A DNA stretch of 5,164 nt from Sulfuritalea sp. (GCA_026399445.1 JAPLRA010000257.1:2607-7770), one strand, 5' to 3'; counted from the stretch's first letter, positions 1-5,164 are shown. The notes: generated from the letters alone by a model not told the origin. Made by a program: numbers and translations.

Positions 1-1167
1 CTTGCCGGGGCATCGGTTTCCGTTGACTCGGCCACCAGTACGAACTCGTCGCCGTCCAGGCGTGCCAGCGTGTCCATCTTCCCTGTCACCGCCCCAAGAC
101 GCGCCGCGACATCGCGCAATACCTGATCGCCGGCACCATGGCCGAGGCTGTCGTTGATGCTCTTGAAGCGATCGAGGTTTATCGTCAGCACAGCCAGGCC
201 GCCGTGGGTCTCGCTGCATCGCGCGATGGCGCCGGCGAGGCGGTCGTTGAGCAGGTTGCGGTTGGGCAGGCCGGTCAGGTCGTCGAAATTCGACTTGCGC
301 TCCAGTTCTGCAAGGTAGCGCTTGCGCTCGCTGACATCCTGCAGCGTCACGACCGCTCCGGCCGGCTTGTCGTCTTCGGCAATCGGCGTACAGGAGAACT
401 CCAGTGCCAGCGGGCTGCCATCCTTGCGCCGGAATATTTCCTCACGGGCGGAGATCCTGATGCCGGTCATGCAGGAAGCCTGTATCGGGCTATCGGGAGG
501 GATGTCATTCCCATCCACACCGGTGCTGAACAATATCTCGGCGGCATGGTGACCGTACAATTCATCGCGCTCATACCCCAGCAGGGAGGCTGCTGCCGGA
601 TTCACGAAGTTGATGACGCCCGCTGCGTCGGTGCCGAAGATGCCTTCCGCCGCCGAGATCAGGATCAGCGATGAGGCGGTTTTCCGCTACGCGGCGGGCC
701 ACTTCGGCTTCCAGATACTGGTTCTGGTTCCTGAGCCACTGCCGGGCACGATGAACCTCGAGCTGAGTCCGCACCCGGGCCAGAACAACCTCGGGCTGGA
801 TCGGCTTCTGAATATAGTCAGCGGCGCCCTGGCGCAAGCCATGAGCAATGTCGTGGGGATCGCTGAGGGCGGTGAGGAATATCACCGGAATGTTCCTGGC
901 GACGTCACTTTCGCCCAGCAACCGGAGCACTTCAAATCCGTCCATCTCCGGCATCATCACGTCGAGCAGGATCAGTGACGGCAGGGGTTCCTGAACGGCA
1001 TAGCGCAGCGCAACGGCCCCGGAGTTGGCGGCCCTGACCTCGTAACCCTCGGCTCGCAACAACGCACCCAGCACGCCGAGATTTTCCGGCATGTCATCAA
1101 CGATAAGAATCGTCGTCGGCAAAACTTCAGTGCTTGAATATTCGGTCGCTACCGGGCGTTCATCCAT
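1..1167 (-). CDS. REC-PAS-GGDEF response regulator (probable diguanylate cyclase), frameshifted, 3' end outside window
   Basis: Cytoplasmic two-component signalling protein expected to make cyclic di-GMP. The ATG at 1167 follows a purine-rich GAGAGAGGG six bases upstream. Residues 18-138 form a receiver domain: acidic pair D24/D25, phosphoacceptor D69 in LLDVMMPEMDG, T99 and K121-P122. A helical linker (QNQYLEAEVARRVAENRL) leads to D168, where the frame breaks. Dropping one C of the CC at 663-662 restores an open frame to the window edge. The restored part has a PAS domain (about 170-290, beginning LISAAEGIFGTDAAG) and a GGDEF domain from about 293 with DLTGLPNR, FKSINDSLGHGAGD and the active-site loop LDGDEF (about 370-375). 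The first glycine of GGDEF is Asp. The RxxD inhibitory site is not kept: GKMD stands in its place. Without correction the first frame stops at 571. A C-terminal EAL domain is possible beyond base 1. The family call is firm; cyclase activity is inferred. Confidence 0.85.
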
Positions 1168-1200
1168 GGCAAACCCTCTCTCACAGCCATGTTACTCCGT

Positions 1201-1237
1201 CTGCGAAATGAATCGTTCCTTCAGGATTCTTTCGCAG
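1201..1237 (-). promoter_or_regulatory. Long intercistronic hairpin spanning the stop codon of the HD-GYP gene
   Basis: CTGCGAAA (1201-1208) pairs with TTTCGCAG (1230-1237), and GAATC (1210-1214) with GATTC (1225-1229). This gives a 13-bp stem with one bulged base (1209) and a 10-base loop that contains the TGA stop of the upstream gene (1221-1223). No T-run follows on either strand, so it is not a typical intrinsic terminator. It may stabilise the transcript, mark a processing site, or attenuate between the two signalling genes; the role is inferred. Confidence 0.6.
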
Positions 1238-2264
1238 GCATTTCCGCTATCGTCTTTTCCGTTTCAGCGAACATCTCTTTTACTTTCACCAATTTGGCGT
1301 GTTCGCTGTTGAATGCGTCCACCAGATCGGGGTCAAAGTTCGTGCCGCGCATTTCGTTGATGATCTTGACGCATTCGTCTTCCGGGAAGGCCGGTTTGTA
1401 GTAGCGTTTCGACGAGAGGGCATCGTACACATCGGCGAGCGCGACGATACGCCCCTCGATAGGGATGTCCGTTCCCCTGGTCCCCCTGGGATACCCGGTG
1501 CCATCCCATTTTTCGTGGTGGGTCAAGGCAATGAGCGATGCCAATTGGAGGATGGGCGTATCCGATTCGCCGAGTAGTTCCGCACCTATTTCCATATGCG
1601 CGTTGTAGAGCGAAAGTTCTTCCCGTGTCATGGGTTTCATGACTTCCCCGCCGAGGAGCGCGTGGGTCTTTATGACTTCGTATTCGATAGGCTTGAGCCT
1701 GTCCTTTTTCTTGAGGATTTCATCGGGCACCCCGATTTTGCCGACGTCATGCATGGGGGCAGTAAGGAATATGAGGGTGACCCGTTCCGGCGTCAATCCG
1801 ATAGCCTCAGCCAGAATCTTGCTGTAATGGGCTACCCTGATGACATGTTTTCCCGTCTCGTTGTCACGATATTCAGCGGCTTTCCCCAGTCGCCTGATCA
1901 GTTGCATGCTCGCTTCCGTCAGTTCGACGTTTTTCCGTTTGAGTTCGTCTTGAATGGCTTTGAGGCGCAGGACGTTCCGCAGTTTCCTGACGTCATCTTC
2001 GGCATAGCCGGTCAGCATGATGGTCGGAACGTCCCTGGTGTATCCGCGCTTGTACATTTCCAAAAGGAGTTCGTCACCCGTCATGTACGGCATCTTGGCG
2101 TCGGTCACGATGAGGTCAAAGCTGCGCTCCGCACACAGTTGCAGGGCTTCCGCTCCCGAATTGGCAAAATGCAGATCCCAGTCCTTCGTTATCGCCAGAA
2201 TGCTTCTCCGGATACTGCTCAGGATGTGGGGTTCGTCGTCGACGAACAGGATGGATTGGTTAAT
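1221..2264 (-). CDS. Response regulator with HD-GYP domain (c-di-GMP phosphodiesterase, RpfG-like)
   Basis: A cytoplasmic regulator of 347 residues expected to hydrolyse cyclic di-GMP. The receiver starts MNQSILFVDDEPHILSSI, with D9/D10/E11 and phosphoacceptor D55 in VTDAKMP. After LTGYAEDD it jumps straight to the coiled linker (RNVLRLKAIQDELKRKN), so the beta5 region with the conserved Lys is missing. The HD-GYP domain runs from about 125 to 330: YRDNETGKH, the HD pair at 172-173 in MHDVGKIG, H201, H223, HHEKWDGTGYP at 249-259 and ALADVYDAL. All catalytic motifs are intact. About 22 extra residues lie between H201 and H223. No in-frame ATG, GTG or TTG exists between the upstream TGA (2312-2310) and V53 inside the receiver. 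The chosen start is ATT at 2264, eight bases after GAGGAG. The gene lies 25 bases after the secreted-protein gene, so it is probably co-transcribed. Domain call very sure; the start less so. Confidence 0.88.
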   Translation of the reverse strand: MNQSILFVDDEPHILSSIRRSILAITKDWDLHFANSGAEALQLCAERSFDLIVTDAKMPYMTGDELLLEMYKRGYTRDVPTIMLTGYAEDDVRKLRNVLRLKAIQDELKRKNVELTEASMQLIRRLGKAAEYRDNETGKHVIRVAHYSKILAEAIGLTPERVTLIFLTAPMHDVGKIGVPDEILKKKDRLKPIEYEVIKTHALLGGEVMKPMTREELSLYNAHMEIGAELLGESDTPILQLASLIALTHHEKWDGTGYPRGTRGTDIPIEGRIVALADVYDALSSKRYYKPAFPEDECVKIINEMRGTNFDPDLVDAFNSEHAKLVKVKEMFAETEKTIAEMPAKES

Positions 2265-2289
2265 GCGGAGGTCTCCTCGAAGTCGCTGT

Positions 2290-3503
2290 CTAACGTCCGA
2301 AAATGCCCTTCAGTAGTTCCATCGGCTGCGGCATCTTCGGCACGCCCGAACTTTCCTGCTCCTGCGCCTTGTTCCGCTCCCGGCTTGAGTCACCCGCCCT
2401 GCCCTGCGCCGCCATGCCGAGCATGCCGCTGGTGACGGCCTTGACGCGAAGTTTGACGGATGTGCCAGGTTCAACTCGTCGCCGTAAGCGATCAGGCGCA
2501 GCATGCCGCCGTGTTCGCCGAAAATTCCCTTGGGCACGGTGCAGCGGGTGGTGTTGGACGCCAGCAAGACCTTTTCCTTGAGCCAGCGATCGACGGCGGC
2601 ATTGGTCTGGTAGTCCATCAGGCCGAAACCGGTATCCGCCAGTTCGCTGGAGGTCCACATCACCATGTCTTCCTTGCCGTTGCTGCCCATGGCGGAAACG
2701 AAGTAGGCACGCGCCGTGGCAATCGCGTTCCAGCTCAGATCCGTGACACCGTTGCTTTCCGCCTGATCGAGCGTCAGGGGCGGCATCAGGTCCTGTGCCG
2801 CGGGGATCTTGAAGCGAAAGCCGTCGGGGATGCCCTTGCCGGAAAACGCGTGCTCGCCCTGCAGCGAAGCGTTCGCCGGCACCATGCGGCTGTCGTCGGG
2901 GTTGGGCCACACCGGGCGGCCGGCGGCGAGATGGGCGCCGCGCTGGGTTGCACTGCGCCCGACAAAGAACTTGGCGAAGTCGCCGGGGCCGGCGGTCGCC
3001 ATGTCGAGAATCTTCGGCTGGCCGGGGCGAATTTCGGGACCGCAACCCCAGTAGAGCAGCATGCGCCCCTTGGGCTTTTCCGGCTCCTCGTGCCTGACGT
3101 CCTCTTCATCGCGCGGCGGCGGCGGGGCATTCTTCGGGGTCTTCAATTCCAGGGCCGGGCTCATGAAACCCTCCGGTATCGCCTGCTGCGCCCCATCCAG
3201 ATTGGGATTGGCGCGGCTGCGAACTGTCACATCCACCCAGCGCCCGGCGCTCATTGTGCGGGTGTTGCCGAAACTGTTCGAGCCGACACCCGCCTTGCCG
3301 CCGAACATGCCACCGAGAGCACTCATCGGGTTGCCGCCCATGCCACCCATTGGCATGCCCATCCCGGAAAATGTCGCGATGTCGATCCAGGCCTGTGCTT
3401 CGGGCGGCGCAGCGCTCTGCGCGGAAACGGCTGTCGGGATGGTGAGAAAGACCGAGAAAACTGTCGCGGTCACTACATGAACGTTGCGTGGCATTGACTT
3501 CAC
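2290..3503 (-). CDS. Secreted protein of unknown function, probable single-base frameshift near its 3' end
   Basis: Not a family I recognise. GTG at 3503 is the chosen start because AAGGAGG sits seven bases upstream; ATG at 3494 would be 16 away. Residues 1-28 look like a Sec signal peptide: basic start, hydrophobic core VVTATVFSVFLTI, and VSA before QS at the likely cleavage site. A Gly/Met-rich segment follows (about 45-72, six Met, e.g. GMGMPMGGMGG). Next come a Pro/acidic/basic linker (PPPPRDEEDVRHEEPEKPKG) and a globular part with two Cys, in YWGCGPE and TTRCTVPK. At about residue 345 (GDELN) the frame breaks. Adding one C to the CC of AACCTGGC (near 2468) gives GDELNPGTSVKLRVKAV and an ordinary tail ending MELLKGIFGR, with stop TAG at 2290 and 404 residues in total. 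Unrepaired, the frame turns Arg-rich and stops at 2310. Probably exported to the periplasm or envelope. Confidence 0.75.
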
Positions 3504-3509
3504 GGGATG

Positions 3510-3528
3510 TCCTCCTTATGTCGGAGGA
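3510..3528 (-). promoter_or_regulatory. Inverted repeat enclosing the Shine-Dalgarno of the secreted-protein gene
   Basis: TCCTCC (3510-3515) and GGAGGA (3523-3528) are perfect complements separated by seven bases. On the minus-strand transcript the second arm is the GGAGGA of the ribosome binding site for the GTG at 3503, so folding would hide it. The repeat is clear; translational control is inferred. Confidence 0.45.
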
Positions 3529-3558
3529 ATGATACTACCGTCGGCTCGGAAGCGGCAA
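3529..3558 (-). promoter_or_regulatory. Weak candidate promoter before the secreted-protein gene
   Basis: On the minus strand TTGCCG (3558-3553) and TATCAT (3534-3529) are separated by 18 bases. These match the sigma70 -35 box at four of six positions and the -10 box at five of six. The site would let the secreted-protein and c-di-GMP genes be expressed apart from the oxygenase pair. Matches of this quality occur by chance. Confidence 0.22.
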
Positions 3559-3567
3559 AGGCAGGGC

Positions 3568-3981
3568 CTACCGGTTCGGCGGAAACAGATCGACCGTTTT
3601 CGTGAAAACCTCTTCCAGCATTTCGCGAGCCTTGCCGAAATCGAGCACGGCTTCCTCGTAGGCATCCCGCGCCAGGGTATAGGCCTCGACCCGTTCGACA
3701 TTGATGCCCTCTTCATGAAGGCACCGGTACAACACCTGGCATTCTTCGAACAGGCGGTCCGCCAGGAGCCGGCGGCGCATGTAGATGCGCGCGCCCTCCT
3801 GCGGCCACGGGCTCATCTCCGCATAGGCCGGCACATGCGCGCGGCGCAGGGTCGCGAAGTCCCCCTTCAGCAACTGCCACATGCCGGCCCAGTCGGGCGC
3901 AGCATCGCCGAAGGGCGTGTAGCCGAAGCGCTTGAGTTCGGCAATCTCGCCGTCGATCAATTGCTGGGGCGACGACAACAT
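3568..3981 (-). CDS. Small protein of unknown function coupled to the PaaA-like oxygenase
   Basis: A 137-residue protein I do not recognise. It starts at ATG 3981, five bases after the TGA of the oxygenase gene, with no strong Shine-Dalgarno of its own, so translation is probably coupled. It has no signal peptide or membrane segment and should be cytoplasmic. The sequence reads as mostly helical and charged: an N-terminal helix (LIDGEIAELKRFGYTP), a Trp-containing stretch (DWAGMWQLLKGDF), then long amphipathic helices around RRRLLADRLFEECQVLYRCL and ARDAYEEAVLDFGKAREMLE, ending DLFPPNR. It carries two Cys and no CxxC or evident cofactor motif. It is not obviously PaaB, PaaC, PaaD or PaaE: it is too short for PaaC and PaaE and lacks their hallmarks. 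The tight spacing suggests a partner or structural subunit for the diiron protein, which is inference only. Confidence 0.8.
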   Translation of the reverse strand: MLSSPQQLIDGEIAELKRFGYTPFGDAAPDWAGMWQLLKGDFATLRRAHVPAYAEMSPWPQEGARIYMRRRLLADRLFEECQVLYRCLHEEGINVERVEAYTLARDAYEEAVLDFGKAREMLEEVFTKTVDLFPPNR

Positions 3982-3986
3982 GGCTA

Positions 3987-4808
3987 TCAGGCCGCCAGTT
4001 CTTCGGCTTCGTAGCCCATGCGCATGTCGTAGTCGGCTTCGACGCCCTGGGGCACGACCAGCCCGATTTCCTTGAGGCGGGAATCGAGCAACTCCATGTA
4101 TTCGGCCTGAAGTTCTTCCGGCTTCTTCACCTTGATGCCGTATTCGTAATAGATGTCGAACATTTGCGATTTCTTGTCGCCGGCTGACGGGCGGCCGTAG
4201 AAACCGAGACCCATCTGCATGAACTTGGGGATGCGCTCCTGCATGAATTCGCGCGTCTTCTCGCCGCCGAACTCGATGCAACGCTTGGAGGCCCAGACGC
4301 CGAAGGCGAGGTGGCCGTATTCTTCCTTGTGGATGCGCACATTGACGCGCGCCCAGGGCAGGTAGGAACACTCGCGATACTGGCCGAGGAAGGCCACCGC
4401 CGCGGGGGTAACCACGGTCGAGAACAGGGCGACGTCCTCCCAGCACTCGAAGAACTTCGACCAGCTCTCCTTGCGAAAGCCGTTGATGACGTTCACCTTC
4501 TTCGGATCGGGATTGTCGGGGTTGTGGGAAAGCTCGTAGAGGCGGGCATCGACATCAACACCGAGTTCCTGAAGCAGGTTCCACACGTAGAAACCGTGGC
4601 CCATTTCCTCGAACACTTTCTTGGAGAGGCGATAGGCCTCTTCCGGACGCGTGGCGTAGCGATGGTTCTCGGCCACGCGCTGGGCGCCGGCGTATTCGGA
4701 ATCAGCCTGGAAACACATCAGGTTGATCAGAGCCTTTTTGTAGTCATCGGGCAGCTCATCGCCTTTGTCGTAAGGATTCACGCCCGCAAGTTTTATATTG
4801 CGATACAT
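3987..4808 (-). CDS. PaaA-like ferritin-fold diiron oxygenase (PaaA/PaaC family)
   Basis: A 273-residue soluble protein resembling the catalytic subunit of phenylacetyl-CoA epoxidase (PaaA, about 309 residues in E. coli). It matches PaaA, as remembered, along its length. ADSEYAG (E38) aligns with the first-helix Glu; EEMGHGFY (E68, H71) is the first ExxH; WEDVALF (D125, with E124 beside it) matches the third-helix ligand; KEEYGHLAFG (E163, H166) is the second ExxH. All six expected iron ligands are present, so an active O2-using diiron site is likely. The substrate need not be phenylacetyl-CoA. The N terminus is shorter than in PaaA and no PaaB, C, D or E gene follows. ATG at 4808 is the only sensible start: the next Met, at residue 31, is inside the fold. 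There is no Shine-Dalgarno, and the leader predicted from the promoter is only about 11 bases. It lies divergent to a PaaX-family repressor gene, which supports the assignment and suggests induction by an acyl-CoA. Confidence 0.88.
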   Translation of the reverse strand: MYRNIKLAGVNPYDKGDELPDDYKKALINLMCFQADSEYAGAQRVAENHRYATRPEEAYRLSKKVFEEMGHGFYVWNLLQELGVDVDARLYELSHNPDNPDPKKVNVINGFRKESWSKFFECWEDVALFSTVVTPAAVAFLGQYRECSYLPWARVNVRIHKEEYGHLAFGVWASKRCIEFGGEKTREFMQERIPKFMQMGLGFYGRPSAGDKKSQMFDIYYEYGIKVKKPEELQAEYMELLDSRLKEIGLVVPQGVEADYDMRMGYEAEELAA

Positions 4809-4815
4809 TGTTATT

Positions 4816-4842
4816 TGTTACATGCAATAATAGTGTATCACT
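4816..4842 (+). promoter_or_regulatory. Candidate operator, copy A (TGTTACAT + AGTGTATCACT)
   Basis: TGTTACAT (4816-4823) is followed after eight bases by AGTGTATCACT (4832-4842), an 11-base palindrome with arms AGTG/CACT. The palindrome lies in the spacer of the oxygenase promoter and touches its -10 box; the octamer covers the predicted transcription start. A protein bound here would block RNA polymerase. The likeliest binder is the neighbouring PaaX-family repressor, by inference from position and the second copy. Confidence 0.45.
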
Positions 4843-4855
4843 TAAATGCTGTCAA
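4827..4855 (-). promoter_or_regulatory. Sigma70-type promoter of the PaaA-like gene
   Basis: On the minus strand a perfect TTGACA -35 box (4855-4850) is followed after exactly 17 bases by TATTAT (4832-4827), one mismatch from the -10 consensus. An A-rich tract lies directly upstream. The start of transcription should fall near 4819-4820, leaving about 11 leader bases before the ATG at 4808. This is the strongest promoter-like sequence I see in the window. Confidence 0.8.
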
Positions 4856-4973
4856 TTTCTTTTTTACATATCAACCAATAATTTCTTACCTATTGTTTTA
4901 ATGATATTTAATTTACTTCAAGGCTTTGCCGCAATATATCAAGTGAAGCGGGACATCAGAATATTGGATGACG

Positions 4974-5004
4974 TGTTACATAACCATAACCAGAGTGGTA
5001 TCAT
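4974..5004 (+). promoter_or_regulatory. Candidate operator, copy B (TGTTACAT + AGTGGTATCAT)
   Basis: The same octamer TGTTACAT (4974-4981) is followed after twelve bases by AGTGGTATCAT (4994-5004), which differs from copy A's AGTGTATCACT mainly by one inserted G. It has the same orientation as copy A and overlaps the candidate promoter of the repressor gene, as expected if the repressor also controls itself. Confidence 0.4.
4975..5004 (+). promoter_or_regulatory. Candidate promoter of the PaaX-family gene
   Basis: GTTACA (4975-4980, four of six matches to TTGACA) and TATCAT (4999-5004, five of six to TATAAT) are separated by 18 bases. Transcription would start near 5011, leaving about 25 leader bases that include GAGG at 5021-5024. 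It is moderate in quality and weaker than the divergent promoter. Confidence 0.4.
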
Positions 5005-5036
5005 TTGAACCACCTGCTTCGAGGTCTGCACACGCA

Positions 5037-5164
5037 ATGAAAAGCCGCTTCATCCAGCAATGGCTGGATGCATTTCTGGTCGAGCACACGCTGCGCGCCA
5101 ACTCGCTGATCATCACCGTCTATGGCGATGCGATCGCCCCTCGTGGTGGCACCGTCTGGCTGGG
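5037..5164 (+). CDS. PaaX-family transcriptional repressor (N-terminal 42 codons only)
   Basis: Starts at ATG 5037 with GAGG twelve bases upstream, and runs off the right edge. The visible product begins MKSRFIQQWLDAFL and contains ANSLIITVYGDAIAPRGG followed by TVWLG. This closely resembles the N-terminal winged-helix region of E. coli PaaX (SLISSLYGDSLSHRGG, then EIWLG, from memory). PaaX represses phenylacetate degradation genes and is released by phenylacetyl-CoA, so this protein probably represses the divergent PaaA-like gene in response to an acyl-CoA. An in-frame GTG at 4995 would add 14 residues, but the extension looks non-family-like and falls in the candidate promoter. Family assignment rests on about 30 residues but is distinctive. 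Whether it is the true PaaX or a paralogue with another effector cannot be told. Confidence 0.82.
   Translation, partial: MKSRFIQQWLDAFLVEHTLRANSLIITVYGDAIAPRGGTVWL

Larger units (their letters stand above)
4809..5036. other. AT-rich divergent control region
   Basis: This 228-base region separates the oxygenase and repressor genes. Bases 4861-4920 are only 18% G+C (11 of 60), in sharp contrast to the GC-rich genes on both sides. It contains both promoters and the repeated motif listed separately, plus an A-tract on the minus strand (4865-4860) just upstream of the oxygenase -35 box that could act as an UP element. I see no convincing gene within it. Confidence 0.75.

Noticed and set aside
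45..72. Gly/Met-rich segment of the secreted protein (residues 45-72, not bases) as a copper-binding motif
   Set aside because: Met-rich segments can bind copper, but no copper genes or further metal motifs are nearby, so the idea is unsupported.
138..674. Plus-strand open frame of 178 codons at the left end
   Set aside because: It is antisense to the PAS-GGDEF coding frame, which carries recognisable motifs to the window edge.
1221..2108. GTG at 2108 as start of the HD-GYP gene
   Set aside because: It falls inside the receiver core (residue 53 of the longer form) and would drop the acidic pocket DDE, although upstream codons continue a good receiver sequence.
1596..2435. Plus-strand open frame of 279 codons opposite the HD-GYP gene
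   Set aside because: It lies antisense to a gene with all HD-GYP motifs, has no supporting start signal, and its product is not protein-like.
2460..3497. Long plus-strand open frame (345 codons) opposite the secreted-protein gene
   Set aside because: It is an antisense shadow in GC-rich DNA. Its product has no domain features, while the minus strand has a Shine-Dalgarno, a signal peptide and a coherent protein.
3535..3579. Imperfect direct repeat CTACCG...CTCGG / CTACCG...TTCGG around the end of the small gene
   Set aside because: Too short and imperfect to exceed chance in GC-rich sequence, and one copy is part of the coding end.
3568..4446. Long upstream extension (292 codons) of the small gene after the oxygenase
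   Set aside because: The extension overlaps the oxygenase gene in another frame and is Arg/Gly/Pro-rich shadow sequence. The real start is the ATG at 3981.
4808..5008. Plus-strand open frame of 66 codons in the AT-rich control region
   Set aside because: It has no ribosome binding site, overlaps promoters and candidate operators, and has low-complexity composition.
1..5164. tRNA, rRNA, CRISPR, insertion sequences or attachment sites
   Set aside because: I looked for cloverleaf-like sequences, regular repeats, transposase motifs and terminal inverted repeats and saw none.

Overview
The window is a mostly GC-rich stretch of bacterial chromosome. It carries five genes in a row on the minus strand and, at the right edge, the start of one divergent plus-strand gene. 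Gene density, sigma70-type promoters, a PaaA/PaaX pair and a REC/HD-GYP/GGDEF signalling pair all fit a Proteobacterium. Protein style suggests a betaproteobacterium (Rhodocyclales-like), but this is an impression, not a search result.

Right end (3568-5164): a PaaX-family repressor gene (start only, 5037 onward, plus) faces a PaaA-like diiron oxygenase gene (4808-3987, minus) across a 228-base AT-rich intergenic region. That region holds a near-consensus promoter for the oxygenase, a weaker candidate promoter for the repressor, and a repeated composite motif that overlaps both and may be the operator. Only five bases after the oxygenase comes a 137-codon gene of unknown function (3981-3568). 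The usual PaaB, PaaC, PaaD and PaaE partners are not in the window. This orphan PaaA homologue with a small unknown partner under its own PaaX-type regulator is the best candidate for an undescribed system.

Middle (2290-3503): a secreted protein of unknown function, with a signal peptide and a Gly/Met-rich segment. Its last ~59 codons are in another frame, consistent with one missing base near 2468. Its Shine-Dalgarno sequence lies inside a perfect 6-bp inverted repeat.

Left end (1-2264): two c-di-GMP signalling genes. The first is a REC/HD-GYP phosphodiesterase-type response regulator that appears to start at ATT and has a shortened receiver. The second is a REC-PAS-GGDEF protein cut by the window edge, with a frameshift near 662. 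A long intercistronic hairpin (1201-1237) lies between them. Gaps between the five minus-strand genes are 5, 64, 25 and 53 bases and no clear terminator is visible, so one long transcript from the oxygenase promoter is possible, though internal promoters are also likely.

Two single-base frame breaks, both in short G/C runs, and one ATT start raise the possibility of indel or miscall errors in this sequence. Those three spots should be read with that in mind.
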